64,000 nt of DNA from Streptomyces sp. SUK 48 (GTDB taxonomy: Bacteria; Actinomycetota; Actinomycetes; Streptomycetales; Streptomycetaceae): assembly GCF_009650765.1 (NCBI RefSeq), contig NZ_CP045740.1:744001-808000 (forward strand). Direction: 5' to 3'. The position numbers and the translations under genes are program-made. The notes beneath the pieces were generated by a model. The model saw only the letters and a program-made list of their open reading frames with translations, searched no databases and had not been told where the DNA came from. Shown here in pieces: positions 49,307-61,763 of this stretch (positions are counted from its first letter, which is position 1; each line of letters starts with the position of its first letter).

Positions 49307-51292
49307 TCAGGAATCGAAGGGTCGGTGTCGTCGCTCCTGGTCGGCGATGGAGGCCGGAGTGCGGTACGGCTCGATCGTCAGGTCGCCGGAGTCGAAGCGG
49401 GATCCGGAAAAGCCCAGCCCCTGGTAGCGCTTGCTCACTCGATGGAACTCGCAGATTCCGGTGTGCAGGTGCACGATCTCCGGTACGTAACGCCGCACGG
49501 CGGCGTGCTCGCCCAGCGCCGACCCGAGAATTCGATCGCGGATCCCGACAAGGTGGCGCTGCAGCACCTCGCACCTGCCCGCGAGCGCGTCGACGGCCTC
49601 CTGCAGATCCAGGTGTTCGTCGCGCATGACGAGCCAGACCGCGTTGAGGGGATCCCGTTCGGCCGCCTCCTTGCGCAGGGAGTAGAGATCACCGAACAGG
49701 ACCGTGAGGTCGAAAGCCGTGTCCCGCAGCGCCGTGAGGTCCGGATGCCCGGCCGGTCCGCCGCTCATGTCGATGCCGAGGGCGTATTCGGTCAAGGCGG
49801 CCATCCAGTCGAGAAAGAAGTCGACTCGGCGCAATACCAGGTACTGATCGAGACTGAGCGCGTCCACCTGGAGTGCCGGCCGGGCGGCCAGGTTCTCGAT
49901 CTGTTTCCGGATGGCCGTGACGAGCCGCGCCCCGGCCGCCGGGCGGACATCGGCCAGCACGGAAGCGAGCACCTCGGAGAACAGCTTCGCCAGAGGGGCT
50001 CCGGCGCGCGGCGCGGCGCCGTCGAGCACGTTCAGGTGGTCCTCGCGCAGCACGGCACACTGGTCGTCGTTGTCCAGGACGTCCGGCCGTGCGAATTCGT
50101 CGTCGAGCATGGCGATGTGTTCCAGGGCGCGTTGGAGGTGGAAGATCCGGTCGCCCTCGGCATGCGGCCAGCAGAGGCTGGCGAGAACGGGAACCCGGTG
50201 CGCGGCGAAGGCGGCGACCGCCTCGGCATTCCCGTAGTGCGCTTCGAGGTACGGCTGGTCCGCGATCCGGGTGCGGCGCTCGGCCTCGTCGCCGCCGGGG
50301 TGCCGCAGGACCGGAAGCGTCAACTCGACCGGGGGCAGGTGCACCGTGGTGCCGAAGGACGGCATGACCGCCCTGGTCCGGCGCGACTGATCGGACCTGG
50401 TCGCGGGTCCGAACGTGGCGATCAGGCTGGAGACGGCGACCTGGCCGGTGCGCAGTGCGGAGCTCCAGTTCCGGGCGTGGTCGGCGAGTTCGGCGAAGAC
50501 CTTGGGGCGATCCGCGCCGGGATAGTGCCGCGCCACGTTCGCGCCTATGTCGGTCAGCCAGCGGATCGAGTCGCCGGCCGAGGGAAGCTGCCGCAGGTCG
50601 CGGAGCACGAAGCCGTGACGGTCGAGCGCTCGGGTGAGGTCGGTGACGGTCTTGCGGTGTCCGCTGGCGAGCCGGTCGTCCGGATCGGGTATCGCGGAGC
50701 GGTACCGATCGAGATCGGCGTAGGTGTGCTCGGAAATCACCACTGTGCCGCCCGGGCTCATCCGGCGCGCGAGGCCGGCGAGGGTCTCCTCCAGGATCTC
50801 CGGGCTGAGGTGGACGATGGCGCCGCGCAGCAGGACCAGGTCGTAGTGCTCGTCGGGGTCGGGCAGCCGGTCGACGTCCCGCGCAGCGCACAGGTACAGG
50901 TTGACCCGGCCGGCCAAGCCGGCCCGAGCGAGCCGCCGGGCCGCGTGGTCCAGCTGCGGCCGGCTGACGTTGACGATGTCGAGCCGCGGGCAGTTTGGGA
51001 ACCGGGTGGCGAGGTGCGAGGTCGCCGTGCCCCAGCCGGGGCCGAGTTCGAGAACGCGACGGGGAGGCTCGATCCCGGCGAGGTCGAGCTGGATCTCGAA
51101 GTGTCGCGCACCGGCCTCGTCGAGGCTCGTCCCTTGGTCGTAGACGCCGAACTGGAACCACATCGCCTCCCCGATGACCGGCCGCCACCGGTCCGGCGGG
51201 TCTTGGTAGACGCGTTCGACGGCGGCCTGGTAGGGATCCGGGGTCGGCCCGCTGATCGGGACGATTGGGATCGCGGCGGGCGTGTCCTGCAC
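49307..51292 (-). CDS. Fusion of a SAM methyltransferase and a class I terpene synthase
   Basis: 661 residues in one frame. Residues 1-295 are a class I methyltransferase (VLELGPGWGTATSHLA at 80-95; related to the protein at 52525-53448). Residues ~315-630 are a terpene synthase: aspartate-rich motif MLDDEFARPD with D397/D398, the diphosphate-sensor area YLVLRRVDFF, an NSE triad FGDLYSLRKE (534-542, with G in place of N but S538 and E542 kept) and the closing R622-Y623. Methylation of a prenyl diphosphate before cyclisation is known from methylisoborneol, sodorifen and methylated-IPP pathways, but with separate enzymes. The GTG start has AAGGGAG. It ends the three-gene operon. Confidence 0.9.
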   Translation of the reverse strand: MQDTPAAIPIVPISGPTPDPYQAAVERVYQDPPDRWRPVIGEAMWFQFGVYDQGTSLDEAGARHFEIQLDLAGIEPPRRVLELGPGWGTATSHLATRFPNCPRLDIVNVSRPQLDHAARRLARAGLAGRVNLYLCAARDVDRLPDPDEHYDLVLLRGAIVHLSPEILEETLAGLARRMSPGGTVVISEHTYADLDRYRSAIPDPDDRLASGHRKTVTDLTRALDRHGFVLRDLRQLPSAGDSIRWLTDIGANVARHYPGADRPKVFAELADHARNWSSALRTGQVAVSSLIATFGPATRSDQSRRTRAVMPSFGTTVHLPPVELTLPVLRHPGGDEAERRTRIADQPYLEAHYGNAEAVAAFAAHRVPVLASLCWPHAEGDRIFHLQRALEHIAMLDDEFARPDVLDNDDQCAVLREDHLNVLDGAAPRAGAPLAKLFSEVLASVLADVRPAAGARLVTAIRKQIENLAARPALQVDALSLDQYLVLRRVDFFLDWMAALTEYALGIDMSGGPAGHPDLTALRDTAFDLTVLFGDLYSLRKEAAERDPLNAVWLVMRDEHLDLQEAVDALAGRCEVLQRHLVGIRDRILGSALGEHAAVRRYVPEIVHLHTGICEFHRVSKRYQGLGFSGSRFDSGDLTIEPYRTPASIADQERRHRPFDS

Positions 51293-51305
51293 GGTGGTGC
51301 TCCCT

Positions 51306-52520
51306 TCAGGTCGCGAGGGTGACCGGGAGGTGGTTCAGCCCGCGGAAGACGGTGGTGGTGTGCCAGTCCAGCCGGTCGGGAGGGACCGCCAGGCGCAGTG
51401 CGGGCAGCACGGTGAGGGCCACCTCGGCTTCGAGCAGGGCGAGCGGGGCGCCGAGGCAGCGGTGGATGCCGTGCCCGAAGGAGAGGTGCCCGCCGCCGGT
51501 CCTGGTGATGTCGAGCCGGTCCGGGTCGGGGAACCGCCGCGGATCCCGGTTGGCCGGCCCGAGCCCCGCGAGGACGACTTCGCCCGCCGGGACGGTGACG
51601 TGGCCGAGCTGGACCGGCACGGTGGTGAACCGGTGTGTCGCCAGGTACACCGGGCTCTCGTAGCGGAGGAGTTCGTGCACCGTGCCGGGGACGAGCCCGG
51701 CGTCGGTCCGGATCAGGTCGTACTGCTGGGGGTGGGTCAGCAGACAGAACGTGCCGTTGCCGATCAGATTCGCCGTGGTTTCGTGGCCGGCGACCAGTAA
51801 CGCGTAGGCCATGGCGACCAGTTCGGTTCTGGTGAGCCGTTCCCCGTCGCCGGGAGCGTTGACGAGCGCGGCCAGCAGATCGTCGGTGCCCTCGCCGCGC
51901 TTGGCACGGACGATCCGGGAGAGAACCTCGGCCATTTTGTTGGCCGCGGCGGTGTGGGCCGTGGTTCCGGAAGCGGCCGACCGCAACCGGGACCACGCCG
52001 CCCGGAAACCCGGCCGGTCCTCGTTCGGCACGCCGAGCAGCTCGCAGATGACGGTGAACGGCAGCGGAACCGCGAAGTCCGCGATGAGGTCTGCCGGGCC
52101 GTCGGCCCGGCGCATGCGGTGAACGAGGCGCTCGGCGACGCTTTCGATGCGCGGGCGCAGCGCCGCGACCCTCGCCGTGGTGAACGCACTGACGATCAGC
52201 CGACGCAGCCGGGTGTGCTCCGGCGGATCGGTGAACGCGATCATCCGGTCGATCTCGTGCACCGTTCCCGGCCGCTTGAGGGCTGCCCGGAGGCCGTCGG
52301 CGTCCTTGCCCATCGTCGGATCGTCGAGCACCGCCCGCGTGTCCTGGTACCCCGTGGTGATCCACAGGCCGGTGCCGTCGGGCGTGAGCACCTTGTGCGC
52401 GGGGTCCCGTGCGCGTAAGGCCGCCAGGGGCCGGTACGGATCACGGGCGAAGTCGTCGCCGAAGATCGGCGGAGAGTTCCGGTCCCCCACGTGAGAAGCC
52501 ACCACCTTCCGTGGGAGCAT
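51306..52520 (-). CDS. Cytochrome P450
   Basis: 404 residues with all P450 landmarks: I-helix LLVAGHETTANLIGNG, K-helix ELLRYESPV (ExxR) and the haem loop FGHGIHRCLGAPL. FTDPPEHTRLRRL is the usual actinobacterial P450 feature. It lies between the two methyltransferase-bearing genes, 13 bases before the fusion gene and four bases after the upstream gene, so it should oxidise the terpene made by the fusion protein. Ferredoxin and reductase are not encoded nearby. The exact start is uncertain: in-frame GTGs 6 to 11 codons downstream, behind GGAAGG, are alternatives. Confidence 0.92.
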   Translation of the reverse strand: MLPRKVVASHVGDRNSPPIFGDDFARDPYRPLAALRARDPAHKVLTPDGTGLWITTGYQDTRAVLDDPTMGKDADGLRAALKRPGTVHEIDRMIAFTDPPEHTRLRRLIVSAFTTARVAALRPRIESVAERLVHRMRRADGPADLIADFAVPLPFTVICELLGVPNEDRPGFRAAWSRLRSAASGTTAHTAAANKMAEVLSRIVRAKRGEGTDDLLAALVNAPGDGERLTRTELVAMAYALLVAGHETTANLIGNGTFCLLTHPQQYDLIRTDAGLVPGTVHELLRYESPVYLATHRFTTVPVQLGHVTVPAGEVVLAGLGPANRDPRRFPDPDRLDITRTGGGHLSFGHGIHRCLGAPLALLEAEVALTVLPALRLAVPPDRLDWHTTTVFRGLNHLPVTLAT

Positions 52521-52524
52521 CGGT

Positions 52525-53448
52525 TCAGTGTTCGTCCCGGCGTGCGACCACGCTGTAGGCGGAGACCTGATCGGTCAGCAGGGCCACGGACATGTTCAGG
52601 GCGGTGACCCGTAGATCCTCCAGCGCCCCGGTGACGCCGTCGGGAAACCAGGTCTCGATGTTGCTGCGGGTTTCGAGAAACCAGTGCGCCACGTCGGTGT
52701 TGGAGGGCAGCACCCGCATGTCCTCGATCGTGAAGCCCGCGCCCTCGATGGCGCCGGCGAAGTACGCCGGGCTCTTGCGATTGCCGCAGGCCAGCCGGTC
52801 TACCTCGTCGGGGATCGCGGACTCGTAGCCCTCCGGGGACTTGAACAGTGTGTCCGAGATGACCAGGAGTGCGCCGGGAGCGGTCCGGCGGGCCAGCGCG
52901 GCCAGGCATGTCTCGTAGGTGTCGCGCGGGAAGTGGGTGAAGACCCCACGGGCGACGACCAGGTCGTAAGGGTGACCCCGGTCGGGGATCAGGTCTACGT
53001 CCCGGCCATTGCACAGGTAGAGCCGGGTACGGTCGGTGAGTCGGTGGCCGGCCAGGTACCGGGCGCAGTAGTCGAGTTGCTGGGGGCTGATGTTGATGCC
53101 GTCGATCAGCGGGCACTGGGGGAACCGGTCGGCGAGGTCCCGCATGATGTAACCCCAGCCGCACCCGAGGTCGAGAATCCGGCGCAGCGGGGGACGGCTG
53201 GTTGCCGTGAGCCCGGCCAGTTCGAGCTGTCGTTCGAAGAACCGTATGCCGGCTTCGTCGAGCGACACGGGGCGAGGGGAATCCGGGTGGTTGTAGACGC
53301 CCCACTCGAAGAGCAGGTGTTCGCCGAGCACCTTGTGCCAGTCCGCCGGGTCGTCCTCGTAGGTGCGGACGACCTTCTCCTCGTAGGGATCAAGCACACC
53401 GCCTCGGACGACGCTGTATTCCGGAGTCGTCTTACTCTTTCCGTCCAT
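52525..53448 (-). CDS. SAM methyltransferase related to the fusion protein's N-terminal domain
   Basis: 307 residues. ILDLGCGWGYIMRDLA is the SAM-binding motif; INISPQQLDYCARYLAGHRL and YDLVVARGVFTHFPRDTYE parallel VNVSRPQLDHAARRLARAGL and YDLVLLRGAIVHLSPEILEE in the fusion protein, so the two are homologous along their length. The layout also recalls the prenyl-diphosphate and cyclopropane-type methyltransferases. It is the first gene of the terpene operon. I chose ATG 53448 because GGAG sits five bases upstream; a GTG two codons earlier overlaps that site. Confidence 0.85.
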   Translation of the reverse strand: MDGKSKTTPEYSVVRGGVLDPYEEKVVRTYEDDPADWHKVLGEHLLFEWGVYNHPDSPRPVSLDEAGIRFFERQLELAGLTATSRPPLRRILDLGCGWGYIMRDLADRFPQCPLIDGINISPQQLDYCARYLAGHRLTDRTRLYLCNGRDVDLIPDRGHPYDLVVARGVFTHFPRDTYETCLAALARRTAPGALLVISDTLFKSPEGYESAIPDEVDRLACGNRKSPAYFAGAIEGAGFTIEDMRVLPSNTDVAHWFLETRSNIETWFPDGVTGALEDLRVTALNMSVALLTDQVSAYSVVARRDEH

Positions 53449-53454
53449 GGGCAC

Positions 53455-53928
53455 TCCGCCGCGGAAAAGAAGGACAGGCGGTTACCGTACTTCTCGTATG
53501 TTCTCGTTGCTTGCCGCGGCCGGTATCGGTGTTCTCTCCGTCGGCTTGAATGCGCGCTGATCGATCTGGCCGCCTTCATCATTTTCTGGCGAGGCCGTGG
53601 TGATGAAATCTTGAGCCCGACCATGGGTCAGGTCCGGGCCGATGCGGGCCTGAGGGCCCGGAGTTACCGGTGATCTCGGGACGTCCCGGCCTCCGGATGC
53701 ACGATGAGTCGGGGTCGTCATGCGACAACTCGGAGTGTAATCCCGCACGTTGCCGGATGCCAGCACTCCGGCCACCCGGAAAGGCAAGGGGAACCAGCGG
53801 GAAATTCACGGACGTCGGAGCGTTGGTCCGGCGTACCAGGTGGCTCCGCACTCCGGGCAGCGAGGCCGGGGCCGGGGGAGCTGTCGTCCTTCCAGCAGGG
53901 CCTTGTACACCTCGATGGCGGCGAGGCG
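53455..53928. other. Non-coding stretch upstream of the terpene operon
   Basis: About 470 bases without a credible gene. It must hold the promoter of the terpene operon near 53480-53560, a relatively A/T-rich part (TTTTCTGGCGAGGCC, GATGAAATCTTG), but no convincing hexamers are seen. Minus-strand CPECGATWYAGPTLRRP near 53810-53860 resembles a zinc-ribbon end of a lost protein. Confidence 0.4.
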
Positions 53929-53969
53929 GGCCCGCTGCCGTACGCCAGGCTCGCGTACGGCAGCGGGCC
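53929..53969 (-). terminator. Strong terminator hairpin after the small secreted-protein gene
   Basis: A perfect 17-bp stem: GGCCCGCTGCCGTACGC pairs with GCGTACGGCAGCGGGCC around a seven-base loop CAGGCTC. It begins 28 bases beyond the stop of the minus-strand gene ending at 53997, the expected place for its terminator, and also shields the terpene operon from read-through. Confidence 0.8.
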
Positions 53970-53996
53970 GAGCAGTACTGCCGTGAGTGTCGGCTC

Positions 53997-54290
53997 CTAG
54001 TAGAAGGCGACCGACCAGGCGTGCGGCACCGTACGGACGTAGGTCGGCAGCAGAATGTCGACGAGGTCCTTGCAGGCCAGGTCCGAGTACACGTAGGCGA
54101 TGCTGTCGGTGGCGTTGACGATCGTGGCGGGGTCGCCTGGCCAGTTGCTCGCGTGGCAGCCGGTGGGGTTCTCCCAGCGGCCACCGTTGAAGATCAGAAC
54201 TCCGTTCGCGGCCGAGGCCGACTGAGTCGCCCCGAGCGTGAGCGCAACACTCGCGCCGAGTACTCCGAGTGCGGTGGCAATACGCCGCAT
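53997..54290 (-). CDS. Small secreted protein, unknown function
   Basis: 97 residues. Signal peptide RRIATALGVLGASVALTLGA then QSASA, cleavage after ASA. The mature ~70 residues have two cysteines (PTGCHASNWPG and LACKDLVDILL) and an aromatic-rich surface. Similar short exported proteins are frequent in Streptomyces and of unknown use. AAGGGAG lies six bases before the ATG at 54290; the ATG two codons earlier touches that site. Confidence 0.78.
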   Translation of the reverse strand: MRRIATALGVLGASVALTLGATQSASAANGVLIFNGGRWENPTGCHASNWPGDPATIVNATDSIAYVYSDLACKDLVDILLPTYVRTVPHAWSVAFY

Positions 54291-54650
54291 GCACATCTCC
54301 CTTGAATCGAACCCTCAGTGCCGCCCCGTGCCAGAGCGGCGGGACGGCACCTGGACGATCCGAGCCTGCCGGGCACCCCGTCCGCGCCGCCACAATATCC
54401 AGGTACTTCGGGACGCTGGAACGCGGAAACACCCGTTGACCAGGGCAGCCGCAAGCAGCCTGGAACGCGGGCTGGAACGCCTGGGCGCTCCATCAGTCCC
54501 TCTGGCGGACAGGGCACTCGGGACCCGGCCTGCCGACGCCCTGACCTCGGCCGGGGGCACCTGTCTCTGGGCGGCGCGAGATGCTGGTGCCCTGCTAGCC
54601 GGTCGCCTCTGCGGTCCAGGCCGGGCGTCGAGGTTGCGTCGGCCCTTGGT

Positions 54651-54685
54651 GCCCGGTTGCCGCGGTGTCGTTGCGGCAACCGGGC
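54651..54685. terminator. Orphan 13-bp perfect hairpin
   Basis: GCCCGGTTGCCGC pairs perfectly with GCGGCAACCGGGC around a nine-base loop GGTGTCGTT. It looks like a strong factor-independent terminator, but no gene ends near it on either strand, so it may belong to a lost gene or a small non-coding RNA. Confidence 0.55.
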
Positions 54686-54949
54686 ATGTGTCACCTGTGA
54701 TTGCGTGTGCGGCGGCCGGTGTGCGGGGGCCGCGTCGGCATCACCCGATGGTGCACGGCGTCAGCTCGTCCGTGCTGACGGGTAGGACGCCAGCGAAGAC
54801 ACCGGAATCAAGATGGCCCCGGCACAGAGCATCCGGTCCTCCCCCGGCCGCGCATCCGCGAAAGAGACAGCCAGTACTCGCCGCGTCCGCGCCCATGCGC
54901 CGTCCGCCGTGGCTCCCTTCGGCGAAGAGCTGCGGCCCACCCGGGGCAC

Positions 54950-55057
54950 CGGGTAGCGTACGGCTCATCATCCCTGGAGGGATCGCATCACCCCGCGTGG
55001 CCTTCTCAGCATGCGCGTTTCGTGTCCGCGCCCGCTCTCCAAAAGGGATTTCCGATG
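54950..55057. repeat. Dispersed ~110-bp repeat, copy B
   Basis: Partner of the copy at 40251-40359 in the same orientation. It ends in CTCCAAAAGGGATTTCCG and ATG. The sequences diverge immediately after the ATG, so the conserved unit is the leader rather than a gene body. See copy A. Confidence 0.6.
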
Positions 55058-55382
55058 GCCTCCCCTTGCGTTCCTCCCGCCCGGCCGAGGCAGCGGCCGA
55101 CCGCACGGCTTGTTGCTGAACCGCGCCGCGACGTAGGCGCACAGCGCACCACCATTTACCGCGCGGCCACGGCTCCGCGACCACCGGGACTGTCAGCCGG
55201 TCGCCCGCGCCGGGGGTGCCGGGCTGCGGCGACGGAGGCTCAAGTGGCGGCGGGTCGACGACCGTGATCGCGGTCGAGCTGGGCCACGACGTGGCGGTGG
55301 TCCACCGCGCGCACCGCCGTCTGACCGCGCCCGGAGACAACGAGGGGGCCGGTTCGCGAACGAGCAGGCCGGCGGCGAAGCG

Positions 55383-56423
55383 GTGACCGCGGCGGTGGAG
55401 GTCATGGTGCCGGCGGTGCCCGAGGGTGCGCGGCCGGGGGCGTGCTGGCGTCGTACGGTCGCGGCGGTGAACCGGGGACAGCGCGGCGGGTACGCGGTAC
55501 GCGGCGAGCACCTGCCGGCCGGGGTCGCCGTGCTCCTGGCGGTGGGCACGCTGGTGATCGCGGTGGACCGCCGCACGACCGGGCCGGCGCTGCCGCGCCG
55601 GCGCGGAGCACGGCCCCGCGCGCCGGAGGATGCCGAGGTGACGGTGTGGCTGGTCGAACTCGGCGAAGCGGGTGGGGAGTCGGGCGGACTGCGGGAGGTG
55701 CGGCGGCACTACCGGCAGGCCGTGAGCGCCTGCGGTCCGACCACCCTGGCGGCCCTGGAGCGGCTGCTCGGCGAGCACCCGCCGCCCGCCGCCGGGGGTG
55801 CGGGCGAGGGCGGCGGGCCGGGCGTGGAGGTGCGGCGCCCGGCGGCCGGGCGGTGCCGCTGGTGCGCGGAGCCGGTGCGGGAGCACGCCGGCCACCAGGC
55901 CGACGCTCATGGCGAGGGGGTGGAGCACTGGCTGACCTGCCCGCCGCGCCGGGCGCGGGACGGCGCGGTGTGCGTGCTGTACGGGCGGACCGTGGTCGGC
56001 TCCGATGCCGGCGAGTACCTCGTACGCGGTCCCGGGGGCCCGGCCGAAGCGGTGTGGGAGACCCGGCATCCGCCGTTCCGGCGCTGCGCGGACCAACCGG
56101 CGCGCACCTTGTCCTGCACCGAAGTCTGCGCCGAACTCCAGGAGATAGGGCTGCCGTTCGATCAGGCGACCGTCTACCGGACCCTGGAGACCTTCACGGA
56201 GGTGGGCTTGGCGCACGCCGTGCACGGCCCGGGGCCCAAGCGCTACGGCGTCAGTCCCGAACCGCACCATCACGCCGTGTGTGAGGAATGTGGTCGCGTA
56301 CAGGATGTCGCGATCGCCCACATGGGTGACACCGTGGAACGGATCACCGAACTGACCGGTCTGCGCGCCGGTGCGGGGGGCTCGCTGCTGCTTTACGGCC
56401 GGTGTGCGCAGTGCAGCGAGTAA
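55383..56423 (+). CDS. Chimeric protein: plasmid-type hypothetical N-terminus joined to a Fur-family C-terminal part
   Basis: 346 residues. The first ~215 (RRTVAAVNRGQRGGYAVRGE, TLVIAVDRRTTGPALP, then a cysteine-rich RCRWCAEPVREHAGHQADAH and EHWLTCPPRRARDGAVC) resemble hypothetical proteins of Streptomyces plasmids. From about residue 235 the sequence is a Fur/PerR-type regulator (VCAELQEIGLPFDQATVYRT, HHHAVCEECGRVQDV, LLLYGRCAQC) with metal-binding His and Cys residues, but lacking the first helices of the winged-helix domain. Either a real fusion or a deletion joined two genes in frame near 56080. Start GTG overlaps the small frame before it. Confidence 0.6.
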   Translation: MTAAVEVMVPAVPEGARPGACWRRTVAAVNRGQRGGYAVRGEHLPAGVAVLLAVGTLVIAVDRRTTGPALPRRRGARPRAPEDAEVTVWLVELGEAGGESGGLREVRRHYRQAVSACGPTTLAALERLLGEHPPPAAGGAGEGGGPGVEVRRPAAGRCRWCAEPVREHAGHQADAHGEGVEHWLTCPPRRARDGAVCVLYGRTVVGSDAGEYLVRGPGGPAEAVWETRHPPFRRCADQPARTLSCTEVCAELQEIGLPFDQATVYRTLETFTEVGLAHAVHGPGPKRYGVSPEPHHHAVCEECGRVQDVAIAHMGDTVERITELTGLRAGAGGSLLLYGRCAQCSE

Positions 56424-56557
56424 GTGAGCCCCTGTCACGGGTGCGGGACGCCGCCGTCGGAACGGACGCTGTCAAGGCATGACGACGTCCCGCACCCGGC
56501 CGATGGCGGGGTACCGCTTCAGCACCCCAGCCGGTCGGCCTTCGTTGAATCTAGTCG

Positions 56558-56580
56558 TTATTGCGAGCCGTTCGCAATAA
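56558..56580. promoter_or_regulatory. Inverted repeat between convergent genes, operator-like or terminator
   Basis: TTATTGCGA and TCGCAATAA form a perfect 9-bp inverted repeat with spacer GCCGT. Its inner part TTGCGA-N5-TCGCAA resembles the Fur-family Nur box (TTGCAA-N5-TTGCAA). It lies between the 3' ends of the chimeric Fur gene and cobN, where a terminator is expected, but the A/T-rich stem is unusual for one in this DNA. Confidence 0.45.
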
Positions 56581-56589
56581 GCCGAGCGC

Positions 56590-60219
<3,630 letters not shown>

Positions 60220-60289
60220 GCGTCGCCTGGCCTTCCTCGGGGTCCGCGCCCCGGGCGGTGTCGGAATGGGCTCCCCCTCGGACCAAGCC

Positions 60290-60422
60290 GAGGGCAAGGG
60301 AAGGGAGTTCCTGGCTCACCCGGCCTGGGGAGGCCGAGATCACAGTGGCGGGACCGCGCCGGATTCACACCGGCTTCCTCTCCTGTCGCCGTGATGGCGG
60401 TTCGTGGACCGGGTGATCCACT
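60290..60422 (-). ncRNA. Cobalamin riboswitch upstream of cobN
   Basis: Read on the minus strand the leader contains the hallmark core AAGCCGGTGTGAATCCGGC followed by GCGGTCCCGCCACTGTGA, then AGCCAGGAACTCC, a B12-box-type element. It is preceded by a variable hairpin (GTCCACGAACCGCCATCACGG region). The element ends about 70 bases before the cobN start, and adenosylcobalamin binding would be expected to shut off cobN expression. No second riboswitch is seen for the divergent cobG operon. Confidence 0.9.
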
Positions 60423-60482
60423 GGGGAGCATAGTAAGGGTCACTGGAACAGCGCGGGGCATACATCCCACATGATCGTAGGT

Positions 60483-61763
60483 ATGCTCACCGCCATGCCC
60501 ACGGCAGCCCTTCCTTCAACACCCCAGGCCACACCGGCCACACGGGAGCGCGGTGACGCCTGCCCCGGAGCGCTGCGCCTGCACACGGCGGACGACGGGG
60601 CCCTTGCCCGTATCCGGCTCCCCGGCGGAGTTCTGACGCTCGGACAGGCCGAAGCGCTCGGCCGCGCCGCCCGGCGACTAGGTGACGGCGACCTGCACCT
60701 GACGTCGCGTGGCAACGTGCAGCTGCGCGGCTTGGCCGCCGGGTGCGGCGGGGAGTTGGCGGAGGCGCTGGACGCGGCCGGCCTGCTTCCCTCGCGGGAG
60801 CACGAGCGGGTGCGCAACGTCGTCGCCTCGCCCCTTTCCGGCCTGGACGGCGCAGGCTTGCAGGACGTACGGCCCTGGCTGGCAGCCCTGGACGCCGCGT
60901 TGTGCGCCAGCGATGCCGCCAGGGGGCTGTCGGGGCGGTTCTTGTTCGCTCTGGACGACGGGCGCGGTGACGTGGCGGGCCTCGGCGCCGACGTCACGGT
61001 GCGCGCGGTCGGGGACGACGCGGCGTGGCTCACCCCCGGGTCGGTCCGGGTGGCCGCCGCTGATGCGCCGCTCGCGGCAGTGGCGGCCGCCGAGACCTTC
61101 CTGGAGGCCGCACAGTCGCACGGCGTGCGCACCTGGAGGGTGTCCGACCTCCCGATGCCGGCAGGCGAGTTGGACAGTCTGATCCGCGATCGGCTGACAG
61201 CCGCGGGCATCGCACACGAAGGCGGTCCCGAGCCGGTCGGTTCGGCCGACGGGCCGCCCCCGGGAGCCGTCGGCGCAGCCCTGTCCGTGCACGTCCCGCT
61301 GGGGCGGCTTACGGCCCGCCAGTGGGAGGAGTTGACGCTGGTCGCCGGCGTCGAGCTGCGGCTGACTCCATGGCGTGGGGTCGTCGTCCCGCACGAAGGC
61401 ACCACCGCGCGGTCCGCCGAGGCGCTCGCACGTCTCGGTGCGGCCGGCCTGGTGACCGATCCCGCGTCCCCCTGGCTGCGTGTGGGCGCTTGCATCGGCC
61501 GCCCCGGATGCGGGAAGGCGCACGCCGACGTCCGGGCGGACGCGGCGCGGACGCTCGAAGCGACGGGCCGCCCAGCCCTCCCCCTGTACTGGTCCGGGTG
61601 TGAACGGCGCTGCGGGCACCCGAGTGGTGCCCACATCGATGTGCTCGCGACACCGGACGGCGGGTACCGCCTGTCGGCCGCCGCGCCAGCCGGGAGCGGG
61701 CGCACCGTGTCCGCAGCAGATCCTTCCCGGATACCCGCCGCCCTGGCGGCGATCACCTCATGA
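60483..61763 (+). CDS. cobG: Precorrin-3B synthase CobG
   Basis: About 426 residues of the nitrite/sulfite-reductase-like family: [39 protein letters not shown], a matching second half ([34 protein letters not shown]) and the 4Fe-4S cysteines in [18 protein letters not shown] and [15 protein letters not shown]. CobG hydroxylates and ring-lactonises precorrin-3A using O2, so the pathway is the aerobic one. The start is uncertain: ATGs at 60471, 60483 and 60495 are possible and none has a good ribosome site, so the transcript may be leaderless. It overlaps cobH by ATGA. Confidence 0.93.
   Translation: MLTAMPTAALPSTPQATPATRERGDACPGALRLHTADDGALARIRLPGGVLTLGQAEALGRAARRLGDGDLHLTSRGNVQLRGLAAGCGGELAEALDAAGLLPSREHERVRNVVASPLSGLDGAGLQDVRPWLAALDAALCASDAARGLSGRFLFALDDGRGDVAGLGADVTVRAVGDDAAWLTPGSVRVAAADAPLAAVAAAETFLEAAQSHGVRTWRVSDLPMPAGELDSLIRDRLTAAGIAHEGGPEPVGSADGPPPGAVGAALSVHVPLGRLTARQWEELTLVAGVELRLTPWRGVVVPHEGTTARSAEALARLGAAGLVTDPASPWLRVGACIGRPGCGKAHADVRADAARTLEATGRPALPLYWSGCERRCGHPSGAHIDVLATPDGGYRLSAAAPAGSGRTVSAADPSRIPAALAAITS

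Larger units (their letters stand above)
54297..55382. other. Gene-poor ~1.1 kb with hairpin and repeat
   Basis: No intact gene is evident. The stretch contains an isolated 13-bp hairpin (54651-54685), repeat copy B (54950-55057), and possible remnants: a frame from the ATG after the repeat, and a 40-codon frame from the GTG at 55264 (VIAVELGHDVAVVHRAHRRL) coupled to the chimeric gene at 55383. Confidence 0.5.

Noticed and set aside
54741..56438. 565-codon open frame on the minus strand opposite the Fur chimera
   Set aside because: Arg/Pro/Ala-rich translation without domains, caused by third-position GC of the plus-strand gene.
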